64,000 bases of DNA. Source: Chitinophaga sedimenti (GTDB lineage: Bacteria > Bacteroidota > Bacteroidia > Chitinophagales > Chitinophagaceae). The DNA lies in NCBI RefSeq assembly GCF_023156195.1, contig NZ_JAKUKA010000001.1, forward strand, positions 310,001 through 374,000, read 5' to 3'. The stretch's first letter is position 1. Each line of letters starts with the position of its first letter. Both the position numbers and the translations under genes were made by a program. The notes beneath the pieces are model-generated. The model saw nothing but the letters and a program-made list of their open reading frames with translations, made no database searches and was not told the DNA's origin. Shown here piece after piece: positions 1 to 10,257 of this stretch.

Positions 1-1376
1 TGGTATTGACCAACACCAATGGCTTTCGGATCTATTTTCACCAGTTCCGCCAGCGGATCGATCAGCCTGCGGCCGATGGATACAGCACCACGTACCGTTA
101 CGTCGTGATCGGGGAATTCTTCACGGGCTACCTCGGAAGCGGAGTACACGGAGGCGCCGCTTTCGTTCACCATGAACACGATTACCTTTTTACCGAAGTC
201 GATCTTTTTCACGAATTCTTCGGTTTCGCGGCCTGCGGTACCGTTACCTACTGCGATGGCAGCCGTATCGTAGCGGTCTACCCACTTTTTCAGCAGGTGT
301 TCCGCATCGTCGCGTTTGTAATTTTTTTCCAGGGGATAAATAACGTCGTTGTCGAGCATGTTACCCTGGTTGTCCAGTGCTACAATTTTACAGCCGGTAC
401 GGTAACCGGGGTCGATCGCGATGACCGCTTTAGGACCCAGCGGCGCCGCCAGCAGCAGCTGTCGCAGATTTTCCGCGAATACTTCGATCGCTTCCGCGTC
501 GGCGCGTTCTTTTGCCTGGGCGCGGAATTCGTTTTCCAGCGATGGGCGCAGCAGGCGTTTGTAGGCGTCTGTACCGGCTTTGAGCATTTGCTCGCCGGAA
601 GGCGTATTTCTTTTCGTGATGAACTGATCGGAGATGATGTCGATCGCATCTTCCTCTACCGGGGCAATGGTGCCGTACAGGAAACCTTCCGCTTCGCCGC
701 GCAGGATGGCCAGTACACGGTGGGAGGGGATGGTGGTAATATCTTCGTTAAAGTCGAAATAGTCTTTGTACTTCACGCCTTCCTCTTCTTTACCTTCAAT
801 CACTTTAGCCGCGAATTTGGAGGTGTTGTTAAAGAGTTTACGCATTTTATCACGCAGCTCGGCATTTTCGTTCATGCGCTCCGCGATGATGTCGCGCGCA
901 CCTTTCAGTGCATCGTCGCCCGTGAGCACCTGTTCGTTCAGGTACCCCTTGATGATTTCGTCGAGGGCGCCGGGTTCCTGCTGGTCCATAATAAGATTGG
1001 CCAGTGGCTCCAGTCCCTTTTCGATGGCGGCCATCGCGCGGGTTTTACGTTTGGGTTTGTAGGGCAGGTACATGTCTTCCAGCTCGGTCAGCACCCAGGA
1101 AGCCTCCAGTTTTTCCGGGAGCTCCGGCGTCATTTTCTCCTGCTCTGTGATCGTCTTGATGATGAAGGCGCGACGTTCGTCCACTTCCTTGTAGCGTTTC
1201 TGCAGGTCTTCGATTTTCGCGATCTGTACCTCATCGAGGCTACCAGTCACCTCTTTACGGTAACGGCTGATGAAGGGCACGGTAGAGCCTTCGGCCAGCA
1301 GGTTCATGGTATTCTCTGCCTGCTTCTTCGCAATTCCCAGTTCGGAGGAAATCAGGTCAATGTGTTTCGCATTCAT
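1..1376 (-). CDS. tex: Tex-family transcription accessory protein (3' end outside window)
   Basis: Tex is a cytoplasmic RNA-binding protein linked to transcription and translation. The minus-strand frame is open from ATG at 1374-1376 to the window edge, giving about 458 residues of a family usually near 750. The start reads MNAKHIDLISSELGIA, then the N-terminal helical Tex region with VPFISRYRKE, and from about residue 320 the YqgF-like RNase fold with AIDPGYRTGCK. The last visible residues, IGVGQY, match the conserved stretch before the helix-hairpin-helix part; the C-terminal S1 domain would lie outside. No frameshift is visible. A long plus-strand frame over the same DNA is only its antisense shadow. 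Confidence 0.93.
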   Translation of the reverse strand, partial: MNAKHIDLISSELGIAKKQAENTMNLLAEGSTVPFISRYRKEVTGSLDEVQIAKIEDLQKRYKEVDERRAFIIKTITEQEKMTPELPEKLEASWVLTELEDMYLPYKPKRKTRAMAAIEKGLEPLANLIMDQQEPGALDEIIKGYLNEQVLTGDDALKGARDIIAERMNENAELRDKMRKLFNNTSKFAAKVIEGKEEEGVKYKDYFDFNEDITTIPSHRVLAILRGEAEGFLYGTIAPVEEDAIDIISDQFITKRNTPSGEQMLKAGTDAYKRLLRPSLENEFRAQAKERADAEAIEVFAENLRQLLLAAPLGPKAVIAIDPGYRTGCKIVALDNQGNMLDNDVIYPLEKNYKRDDAEHLLKKWVDRYDTAAIAVGNGTAGRETEEFVKKIDFGKKVIVFMVNESGASVYSASEVAREEFPDHDVTVRGAVSIGRRLIDPLAELVKIDPKAIGVGQY

Positions 1377-1445
1377 AATAATATCAATAATTTATTCTTT
1401 TTTTTAGGGGATGGAAACGCCGCTGAGGCATTTCGCTCCGGGCCG

Positions 1446-1453
1446 CAAAGCTA
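1446..1453 (-). promoter_or_regulatory. -7 promoter element for tex
   Basis: On the minus strand this reads TAGCTTTG, an exact match to the Bacteroidota -7 consensus TAnnTTTG. A CTTG that could serve as the -33 box lies 19 bases upstream. It would give a leader of roughly 60 bases. The rest of the 240-base gap between tex and mazG shows nothing else I can support. Confidence 0.6.
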
Positions 1454-1616
1454 ATTAAATTGGCTTATCCGCCAAGAAAAAGAAATTAACAGTTTTTTGC
1501 ATATACATTAAGGCCCGAAATTTGCTGTAAGACACACATTATCAACCTATTTGCCATCTTTTTACTTCGGGGCACAAATACTTTGTATTTTGCCGGCTGT
1601 TCCTAACAACGTTTGA

Positions 1617-2383
1617 ATGGAAAATAAACATACCTTCAGTAGCTTACTGGCTATTATGGACGATCTCCGGGAGAAATGCCCCTGGGACCGCAAACAAACG
1701 CTTCAGAGCCTGCGGCAGCAAACCATCGAGGAGCTGTACGAACTGACCGACGCCATTACCGATACCGACTGGAAAGCTATCCGCGAAGAGCTGGGCGACC
1801 TGCTGCTCCATATCGTTTTTATGCCAAAATAGGCGCCGAACAAAACCAGTTTACCATAGATGATGTGATCAATGGCATCTGTGAAAAGCTGATTTCCCGG
1901 CATCCGCATATTTATGGTGATGTAAAGGTAGAAAATGAAGAGCAGGTGAAGCAGAACTGGGAAAAACTCAAACTGAAAGAAGGAAAGAAATCGGTCCTCA
2001 GCGGTGTACCCGGCTCCCTGCCGGCCCTGGTGAAAGCGATGCGGCTGCAGGAAAAGGCCAAACAAGTGGGGTTTGAATGGGATACCACCGAACAGGTACT
2101 TGATAAGGTAAACGAAGAAATGCAGGAGCTGAAAGCCGCTACCACCCCTGAACATATTGAAGAAGAATTTGGCGATGTGCTGTTTTCCCTTGTGAACTAC
2201 AGCCGCTTTTTAAAGATAGATGCGGAAAATGCACTGGAACGCACGAATAAAAAGTTCATCCGCCGTTTTCAGCAAATGGAAGAAATGGCGGCGCAGCGTG
2301 GTGAGAGCCTCAGCGATCTGTCACTTGAGCAAATGGATCACCTCTGGAACGATATCAAAAAAATAGAAAAAGGAGCTTTATAA
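1617..2383 (+). CDS. mazG: Nucleoside triphosphate pyrophosphohydrolase MazG (frameshifted in assembly)
   Basis: MazG hydrolyses NTPs and dNTPs to monophosphates and pyrophosphate as a house-cleaning enzyme. The protein begins with KCPWDRKQT and carries two MazG repeats, each with acidic metal-binding clusters: EELYE and EELGD in the first, EEMQE and EEFGD in the second. The reading frame breaks at a run of five T (1816-1820). One more T restores HIVFYAKIGAEQ and one 255-residue protein, the normal length for two-domain MazG. The next gene begins 3 bases after the stop, suggesting co-transcription. The break is almost certainly a sequencing error. Confidence 0.92.
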
Positions 2384-2386
2384 ACT

Positions 2387-5300
2387 TTGGCCCGGATAGA
2401 ATTTAAAGAAATACGGTTGTTCTTCCTGCGCAATGGTTACTTGTTAATCATTGCCGCATGGCTGTTGACATTCTCGTTCCTGTTCGCCAACTTCTGGTCT
2501 TATTACTCGTCGGAAGACGGCGTGCGGCAAACGTTGCAGAGCAGCATCAATGCGGGCAGCGCGCATTCGACCGCATGGCGGCCGATACGCAGCTCGTACG
2601 CCGGCTGATGGACCGCAGTTACACGGAAGAGGAGCTTGAAAAACTCTATGGGAAAAACTATTTTGTTTTTACTTACGACAACCGCGGTGGTGATTCCTGG
2701 GAAACCTTCTGGAGCACCAATATGGTGAAACCGCTGGACCTCCCCCTTGACCCGCGGCCCGGCAGTTATTACGTAAAGCTGAACAACGGCGATTATGTGA
2801 TGATGTGCCGCCAGGTATTCCCGGAGCAGTATTTAGTGGGATTGATTCCTATTAAAATGCAATACCAGATCGAAAATGATTACCTGGTAAACGGTTTTTA
2901 CAAGAAGCCCGCCATCAGCGATGAGTATTCGATCCATTCCAGCGGCCCGGGGAAACCGGTCGTTAGTTACGATACCGGGCGCATTCTCTTTTATTTATAC
3001 CATGACCTGAGCGGTGGCGGGTACCCGCCAAACTGGATCAGTATTGCCCTTTGGTGCATCGGCTGCATCTGCATGCTCATCTTCATTAACCAGTTTGCGA
3101 CGTTACTCGCACGGAAATTCAGTCCCATCTGGGGGTTCCTGTTCCTGTTGTTCGTGGTGATCATCGGGCGCGGGTTTACGTACCTGTATAATTTCCCCAT
3201 CAACCTCCGCACACTGCAACTGTTCGATGCCACGATCTATGCGCGCGATGATGTGTTCCGTTCGCTGGGCGACCTGTTGCTGAACGTATTGCTCACTTTC
3301 TGGCTCATCCTTTTCTTCCGCGAACACGTGCGAACTATCAAACCGCCGGTGCTCAGGAAAACCTGGCAGTTGTGGGCTGTTATCAGTTTGTCCGGATTAG
3401 TGATGTTCCTCGTCGGCCAGTTTTATTCCGACCTGGTAGAATCGCTGGTAAAGGATTCGCAGATATCTTTTGATGTGACGAATGTATTCGGTCTCGATGA
3501 ATACAGTGTAATAGGCTCTATCGTCCTGGGTTTCATTGCGATCAGTTTCCTTTTTTCTCGCAAATCATCAACTATTTACTGAACCAGCTCACCGACTTTA
3601 ACTACCGCAGCAAATACCTGTTCCTTGCTATCGTTGGACTGTTATGGCTTGCTTATAATATTTACCAGGACGAAAGTGTGTACGATGTGGCCTTTATGAC
3701 TGGCTTCTGGCCTACGTGATTGTGCTCGATTTACTGGCCCTGCGTTTCGAAGACACGCCATCGTCTGTTCCCTTCCTGTTCTGGATGCTCGTGATGACCG
3801 TGACCACTTCCGCCGTACTGGTGTACCATAACAACCAGAAGGAGCTGGAATACCGCGCGAAGGTGGCCGAAAGGTTATCCAAGCGAAAAGACGTGGCACT
3901 GGAATCATTCCTGAAAGATGTAAATGAGAAGCTGGCGAAAGATGCTATGGTACAGGCGTTTTTCAAGTACAGGACCCGCCTGGCCAAGGATGATTTAAAA
4001 GCGCAGCTGGATCAGAAATACTTCACCGGCTCGTACAATAATTATAAAATAGACCTCTATACCTTTGACCAGTACGGCACGCCGTTGTTCAACGACAACG
4101 CCGAAACCATCGACGAGTTCGACAGTTTCAAGTCCCGGACGGAGAAGCCGCTGATCGCCGATAAGAACCTGTATTACGAGGAGCGCAGCTTCAATGACTA
4201 CAGTTACATCGGTACCCGCGAGATCCGCGAAGACTCCATGTTGGTAGGTTATATTCGTTTTGTGCTCACGCCGCTGGTCGCCCAGCCCGAACGCCCGTTC
4301 CCCAGCCTGCTCGTGGAAGGCAGCAAAACCGGGGAGAATGATATCAGCGCGCTGTATTCCTACGCCGTGTACGATAAAAACGTACTGGTCACCAACAACA
4401 ACGATTATCCGTTCCCGATACGGTTATACAACCACGACATACCTAAACTGGCAGACAACGTTGCCTTCGTGGAGGAGGGCGGCTACTCGAAAATGTATTA
4501 CCGGCCCACCGCCGAGAAGCTGGTGATCATCGTAAAAAAGGACCGCAGCTTCGTGGAGTTCATGACGCTGTTCGCCTACATGTTCTGCCTGTTCCTCATT
4601 ATCATCGCCCTTTACGCTGTATTCGACCTGCTCATCAAAGCCCGCATGCGCTGGGGCGCCATGAAAGGGTTGCTGAACATCAATATCCGCAAAAAGTGCA
4701 GGGCACCATTATCTTCGTAGTGGTATTCGCTTTTATCATATTAGGGGTAACGACGATCCTGTTTTTCATTAACCGTTATCAAACGGAGAATGCCGAACGC
4801 CTGAGCAAAAAGATCAATGCCGTGGCGCACGACCTGCAGCAGGTATTTCAACACCGGCTGGAGTTTGATGAGATGGAGATGATTTATGATTCGCTGTCAC
4901 GTTCCGTTAATAAGCTGGCTGAAAACCACGATGTAGACCTGAACCTGTACGACCGCGACGGCAACCTGCGCTTCACTACGCAGCCCTTGTTGAGCGAAAA
5001 GGGACTGGCCGCCGCGAAGATCAATCCCGTTGCTTATTTCCAGCTGACGCGGTTAAATAAGATCCAGTTCATTCAAAGTGAGAAGATCGGTAAGATGAAC
5101 TACCTGTCCGGCTACATTCCCATTCGCGATGGAGCGAGTGTAATGGCCTATCTCAACGTGCCGTCCTTTACCACGGAAACGGAACTGAATAACCAGATAT
5201 CGAACTTCCTGGTAGCGCTGATCAATTTTAATGCCCTGATATTATTGATTGCGGGCCTGCTCGCCTTGTTCATCACCAACACGATCACCCGCTCTTTTTC

Positions 5301-6131
5301 GCTGGTAACCGACAGGCTGCGAAGCATTAACCTGGGGCAGCATAACGAGGAGATCGTGTGGGAAAAGGACGATGAAATTGGGTTGCTTGTCAGAGAGTAC
5401 AATAAGATGGTGCGTAAGCTGGAAGTGAGCGCTGCCAAGCTGGCCAAAAGCGAACGCGAAGGAGCGTGGCGGGAAATGGCGCGGCAGGTGGCCCACGAAA
5501 TCAAGAACCCGCTGACGCCGATGAAGCTAAGCATTCAATACCTGCAACGGGCCATCGCCAACGATTCGCCGAATGTGAAGGTGCTATCGCAGAACGTGGC
5601 CAGTACGCTGGTAGAGCAAATAGAGCACCTGTCCAACATTGCATCCGACTTCTCGGCGTTTGCACATATAGGTCAGTCGAACAGCGAGGAAATGTCGCTC
5701 AACGAGCTGCTGTACTCCCTTACAGGCCTTTACCAGGGGCATCCGGGTACTGAGATTATATATGATCAGCCGGAGCGGCAGTACACGATTTTTGCGGATA
5801 AAACCCAGATGAACCGCCTGTTTACGAACCTGTTGCAAAATGCGATACAGGCCATGCCGGAAGGTAAGCAGGACGGGCGTATTCATATTAATCTGGAGGC
5901 GTCGCGGGCGGGCTATGTAACAGTAAGCGTGACCGACAACGGCCACGGTATCCCGCCTGATGTGCGCCCGAAAATATTCGTGCCCAATTTACCACGAAAT
6001 CTTCCGGTACGGGTCTTGGACTTGCAATGTGTAAGAATATCGTGGAGCAGGCGAGGGGAGAAATCTGGTTTGAAACGGAGGTGAATGTGGGGACTACTTT
6101 CTTTGTAAGGTTACCTTTAATCGAAGAATAA
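2387..6131 (+). CDS. Very large NtrY-like membrane sensor histidine kinase (five frameshifts in assembly)
   Basis: Adding one base at each of five breaks (about 2560, 3551-3556, 3693-3695, 4691-4695, 5988-5990; mostly T or A runs) gives one 1249-residue protein. It has an N-terminal membrane segment, an extracytoplasmic part, a block of about eight membrane helices (roughly residues 215-470), a second sensor region, two more helices, a third sensor region and helix, HAMP (about 970-1020), HisKA with phospho-acceptor His in [17 protein letters not shown] (about 1038) and HATPase with [21 protein letters not shown] and SGTGLGL. The HisKA sequence is NtrY-type. Translation must start at TTG 2387, just after mazG, because no in-frame ATG is near. 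No response regulator is adjacent, and the signal sensed is unknown. Confidence 0.85.
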
Positions 6132-6133
6132 AA

Positions 6134-6159
6134 AAGCCGGACGGTGACTCGTCCGGCTT
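6134..6159. terminator. Bidirectional terminator
   Basis: A 10-bp perfect stem, AAGCCGGACG with CGTCCGGCTT, has a 6-base loop, with A-rich and T-rich flanks. It lies between the convergent kinase gene and yggS and can serve both. Confidence 0.8.
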
Positions 6160-6168
6160 CTTAATATC

Positions 6169-6846
6169 TTAGAACCTTGCCCCGAACAACATGCTGCCAA
6201 TCCTCACCAACGTTCCCCCAGCTTCCAGCGCCACTTTATAATCACCGCTCATACCAATAGACAGTTCGCGGAATGCATCTTCCGAAGGAAAATAATCAGC
6301 TTTTACCTTATCGAATAATGCTTTCAGCTGATGAAACTCTTTGCTGACCTGCGCCACGTCGTCCGTATTGGTGGCCATGCCCATAAAACCGCAAACCCTT
6401 ACCCCGGCAAACTTGCCGGGCGCGGCGGTATAGTCGGCCAGCAGGCTGTTGAGTTCTGTTTCATCGAGGCCGAACTTGGTTTCTTCTTCCGCGATGTGTA
6501 GCTGTAACAGGCAGTCGATCTGCCGTTGTGCCCTGATGCCTTGTTTGCTGATTTCCTGCAACAGTTTCGTACTATCGACGCCGTGAATCATGCTCACAAA
6601 CGGGGCAATGTATTTCACCTTGTTGGATTGCAGGTGGCCGATGAAATGCCATTGAATGTCGGCGGGCAGCTGGCCCTGTTTTTCGAGCAGCTCCTGTACA
6701 TAATTCTCGCCAAAGATGCGCTGCCCGGCTTTATACAAGGCCATAATATCCGATGCCGGCTTTATCTTGGAAACTGCCACCAGGCGTGCGCCATATGCTT
6801 GCAGCTCGCTGGTAATACGTTCATATGCGGGTAAATTGACTGCCAT
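6169..6846 (-). CDS. yggS: YggS/PLPBP-family pyridoxal-phosphate homeostasis protein
   Basis: This cytosolic PLP-binding protein has an alanine-racemase-like barrel and is thought to buffer vitamin B6; no enzyme activity is established for the family. The 225-residue length is typical. The PLP lysine is in LVAVSKIKP near the N-terminus, followed by IFGENYVQEL and WHFIGHLQSNK, and the C-terminal phosphate-binding region reads LSIGMSGDYKVAL. The frame is intact. The gene is alone on the minus strand, with its own promoter element only a few bases upstream of the start codon. Confidence 0.93.
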   Translation of the reverse strand: MAVNLPAYERITSELQAYGARLVAVSKIKPASDIMALYKAGQRIFGENYVQELLEKQGQLPADIQWHFIGHLQSNKVKYIAPFVSMIHGVDSTKLLQEISKQGIRAQRQIDCLLQLHIAEEETKFGLDETELNSLLADYTAAPGKFAGVRVCGFMGMATNTDDVAQVSKEFHQLKALFDKVKADYFPSEDAFRELSIGMSGDYKVALEAGGTLVRIGSMLFGARF

Positions 6847-6853
6847 AGTACCG

Positions 6854-6861
6854 CAAAAATA
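6854..6861 (-). promoter_or_regulatory. -7 promoter element for yggS
   Basis: The minus strand reads TATTTTTG, an exact TAnnTTTG match, only 7 bases before the ATG at 6846. Transcription would start almost at the start codon, so the messenger would have little or no leader. Confidence 0.5.
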
Positions 6862-6974
6862 AAGGAATTGCTGTATTTGTACCTCAGCGCTATCGTTTCA
6901 TTCAACAATTCTCAAAGAATAATGGATAAGATTGAATTTTAATGCGGCCATTTTTTTAGGTGCACTTTTATAAA

Positions 6975-6982
6975 TAGGTTTG
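6975..6982 (+). promoter_or_regulatory. -7 promoter element for the acyl-CoA dehydrogenase gene
   Basis: TAGGTTTG matches TAnnTTTG exactly, 37 bases before the ATG at 7020. No clear TTTG is seen at -33. Confidence 0.6.
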
Positions 6983-7019
6983 TAAACACCATAATCCCCG
7001 CTATAAAACATTTTACGGT

Positions 7020-8159
7020 ATGAATTTTCAATTGACTGAAGAACATTTGATGATACAAAAAGCAGCGCGTGACTTCGCTGTAAGTGAACTTTTACCCGGT
7101 GTGATAGAACGAGATGAGCAGCAGCAGTTTCCGGCAGAACAGATAAAAAAACTGGGTGAACTTGGTTTCCTGGGTATGATGGTGGACCCTAAATATGGCG
7201 GTTCCGGTATGGATACTATTTCCTATGTGCTGGCCATGGAAGAAATCTCAAAGATAGATGCCTCTGCCTCGGTGGTGATGAGCGTCAATAACTCGCTCGT
7301 TTGCTGGGGACTGGAAACCTTCGGCACCGAAGAACAGAAACAACAATACCTGGTGCCGCTGGCAAAAGGAGAGGTGATCGGCGCATTCCTGCTCAGCGAG
7401 CCAGAAGCCGGGTCGGACGCCACTTCACAGCGTACCACCGCTTTAGAGGATGGCGATCATTATATACTGAACGGCACCAAAAACTGGATTACCAACGGTA
7501 ACTCCGCCAGCACTTACCTCGTGATCGCGCAAACGCATCCGGAGCTGGGCAGCAAAGGCATCAACGCTTTTATCGTGGAAAAGAACTGGCCCGGCGTAAC
7601 TGTTGGTGCTAAAGAAAATAAGCTTGGCATCCGTGGCAGTGATACGCACAGCATCATGTTCCAGGATGTGAAAGTGCCGAAAGCGAACCGTATCGGCGAT
7701 GATGGTTTCGGGTTTAAGTTTGCCATGAAAACACTGGGTGGAGGCCGCATTGGCATTGCTTCCCAGGCATTGGGTATTGCGAGCGGCGCGTACGAACTGG
7801 CTCTTAAATATTCAAAAGAGAGAAAGGCTTTTGGTAAAGAGATCAGCCAGCACCAGGCCATCCAGTTCAAACTGGCCGATATGGCTACCAAAATTGAATG
7901 CGCCCGTTTACTGTGCCTGAAAGCGGCATGGCTGAAAGACCAGCATGAAGATTATACACTGGCCGGCTCCATGGCTAAAGTGTTCGCTTCCGAAACGGCT
8001 ATGTGGGTAACCACGGAAGCGGTGCAGGTGCATGGTGGTTACGGTTATGTAAAGGAATATCATGTAGAAAGGCTGATGCGCGATGCCAAGATCACCCAGA
8101 TCTATGAAGGTACCTCCGAGGTACAGCGCATTGTGATTGCCCGGTCGATATTGAGTTAA
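7020..8159 (+). CDS. Acyl-CoA dehydrogenase
   Basis: This is an FAD-dependent enzyme that introduces the alpha-beta double bond into acyl-CoA, passing electrons to electron-transfer flavoprotein. It has 379 residues, the normal length, and an intact frame. The N-terminal helical domain is followed by the FAD/acyl-CoA motif FLLSEPEAGSDA, the beta domain (NGTKNWITNG) and the C-terminal helical domain. The region with the catalytic Glu reads QIYEGTSEVQRIVIARS. It resembles short-chain (butyryl) or branched-chain enzymes; substrate cannot be fixed from sequence alone. Other genes here that could share a pathway are a methylmalonyl-CoA mutase large subunit and lpdA, though neither is adjacent. Confidence 0.93.
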   Translation: MNFQLTEEHLMIQKAARDFAVSELLPGVIERDEQQQFPAEQIKKLGELGFLGMMVDPKYGGSGMDTISYVLAMEEISKIDASASVVMSVNNSLVCWGLETFGTEEQKQQYLVPLAKGEVIGAFLLSEPEAGSDATSQRTTALEDGDHYILNGTKNWITNGNSASTYLVIAQTHPELGSKGINAFIVEKNWPGVTVGAKENKLGIRGSDTHSIMFQDVKVPKANRIGDDGFGFKFAMKTLGGGRIGIASQALGIASGAYELALKYSKERKAFGKEISQHQAIQFKLADMATKIECARLLCLKAAWLKDQHEDYTLAGSMAKVFASETAMWVTTEAVQVHGGYGYVKEYHVERLMRDAKITQIYEGTSEVQRIVIARSILS

Positions 8160-8229
8160 GCCTGTTAGCATACTGATAATGTTGCATGCACATTAGTGTC
8201 AGCTAATTGGCGTAGATTGCCATTATATT

Positions 8230-9176
8230 ATGAAGAATATTAAGATAATAGAAGTGAAATCAGAGATCGGCGCCGGCACCCGCGGCGCCAGTCTGGGGTA
8301 GACGCGATCAAGATCGCGGCGCTCGACTTCATGAGTAACTTCTTCGTGCATTTCCCTTCCGAAGAAATAGAAACAGAGAACAAGCTTTTGTTCGAACCGA
8401 TCGAATCGCCGTTTGCTAAACGTATCAAGGGTACGCTGAGCATGTACGAAAAGATCAGCAAAAGTGTATACGAAACCGTGAAAGCCAACTGGTTTCCCGT
8501 AGTGCTTTCCGGCGACCACAGCACAGCCGGCGCCACCATTGCCGGTTTGAAGCTGGCCAGGCCCAAAGCGAAGTTGGGCGTGATATGGATTGATGCGCAT
8601 GCAGACCTTCACACGCCGTATACCACCCCCTCGGGTAACATGCACGGCATGCCCATTGCCACGGCCATCGCGGAGGATAATCTCGATTGTAAAGTGCACG
8701 AGCTGGACGATAATACCACGCGGCTCTGGAATCAACTTAAAAACTTAGGCAAAATAGCTCCCAAGGTGCTGCCCGAGGATATTGTATTCATTTCGCTCCG
8801 CGACTACGAAAAGGAAGAAGAACATCTCATTAAAAAGTATGGGATGAAGGTGATATCTACCAACGAAGTACGCCGTAAAGGCCCAGAAGCCGTGGCCCGC
8901 TCGGTATTCCGCTATCTGAGCGACTGCGAGCATGTGTATGTATCGTTCGATGTGGACAGCCCGGATGCCTCTATTTCCCGCGGCACTGGCACACCGGTGA
9001 GCAATGGGTTGCGCGAGCGCGAGGCGCAGGACCTTATCTCCAAATTCATGCAGCACCGTAAAATCTGCTGTTTCGAGATCACAGAAGTAAATCCCACCCT
9101 GGACCGTGAGAACCTCATGGCCGAAATAGCCTTCGATATTCTGCAGCGTAGCGTGAATGTGCTGTTAATGAACTAG
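8230..9176 (+). CDS. Arginase/agmatinase-family ureohydrolase (frameshifted in assembly)
   Basis: Ureohydrolases cleave guanidino or formimino groups using two Mn ions. The metal-binding motifs are all visible: SGDHST (about residue 94), IDAHADLHT (about 121) and SFDVDSPD (about 240), so the enzyme should be active. The frame breaks at GGGG near 8300. One more G joins the N-terminus (MKNIKIIEVKSEIGAG) to the rest and gives 315 residues, typical of the family. The ATG at 8230 is chosen because the next in-frame ATG would cut off conserved sequence. Whether arginine, agmatine or formiminoglutamate is the substrate is uncertain. The stop codon shares CTAG with the convergent gene. Confidence 0.87.
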
Positions 9177-10257
9177 GTTTTGGAGAAGTAGGCGAGCAGC
9201 CAGCCTACTACTTCGCTGTAACTGCGGATGCCTTTTTCCTGGTGGTTTGCCTTAAGATACTGATCGTACACCACGGTGGAATAATCGCCCACCGGGCCCC
9301 GGAACTGATCGTAAAAGGCCATCAGGTTGTTGTAATGCATGCGCACCCGCGGATCCGTTTTTTGCCAGATAATGCGGGTCAGTGAAGGATCGCGGCGGGA
9401 GAGGTGGCGGATGCTGTACACGAACATCTCGAAATTTGCCGCATAACGGAAACGGATGTCTGTAGATCCTGCAGCCACCAGGTAACCAACGAAATTGGCG
9501 TCTTCTTCGGGCGCATAGCCCAGCTGGTGGGCAATTTCATGACAGGTCGTAAACGGCTGTACGAAAGCGGGGACCGTAGTATTTACCTGGGCCTCGTTCG
9601 TAAACGGATTGAGGTAGCCCGTAACGCCTATGTAATTCATCCACCTGCCAAATATCATCGGTTTTATAGAAGCGTATTTGTATTGGAGCACCGGCCAGCG
9701 TTTTTCTGCGCCGAGGTAGCTGTGCGTGGCCGTGTCGAACATTTGTTGCGTGGTAAGGGCCGGCAGGCTGTCAACTGCAGCCGCATCGCGGTTAACGAGG
9801 TGCAGGAGCGTGTCGCTGAGCAGGTAGAGGTCTGCACGGGAGTACTTTTCGGGTACGTTCAGTGAAATATCGCCGGCCAGTGATTTACGGTGATAATTGC
9901 CGCCCCAGAGCACCAGGAAAGCGAAGTAAATGCTCAGTAGCGTGTTAATTCCCCGTAAAACCATCAATAGCGCGGTTTTTCCCTTTCTTAAAAGTGTATA
10001 TATTAGTTTTACAAAAAAATAAATCAGCGTTAGCACCAGGTAATGTATAGTACATCGCCTATACTGAATGGAATCTGGCCGAGGGCGGTCCTGAGCAATT
10101 TGCTTATGAAGAAGTACCACCTGTGAAAATAGAGCCCGGCTAATCCGGCGTCCACTGTCAGTATTACTTTGAACAGTACGATAAAAAGTACCGTGAGCGC
10201 AATTTGAATGATCCTATTCCTAATCCTGGTGCCGGTATCCAAGTTACTATCAAACAT
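9173..10257 (-). CDS. DUF3810 membrane protein with zinc-peptidase-like HExxH motif (frameshifted in assembly)
   Basis: DUF3810 proteins are uncharacterised membrane proteins. After adding one G near 10040 (TGGTG to TGGGTG), this is 361 residues. The N-terminal third holds about three membrane helices (QIALTVLFIVLFKVIL, the stretch around DVLYITWVLTLIYFF, and LLSIYFAFLVLWGG). The soluble domain contains CHEIAHQLGYAPEEDANF: an HExxH zinc site with a downstream acidic residue, as in gluzincin peptidases. Function is inferred only; it may be a membrane-bound peptidase. Its start codon overlaps that of the divergent kinase-like gene, and its stop codon overlaps that of the arginase-family gene. 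Confidence 0.85.

Noticed and set aside
6..1454. Long plus-strand open frame of 482 codons
   Set aside because: It is the antisense shadow of tex; its translation has no family likeness and is rich in Phe, Val and Arg as expected for an antisense frame.
2387..6131. Several separate small membrane proteins or a decayed kinase pseudogene
   Set aside because: Five single-base corrections join everything into one sensor kinase with all kinase motifs, and the breaks are of the same kind as in essential genes.
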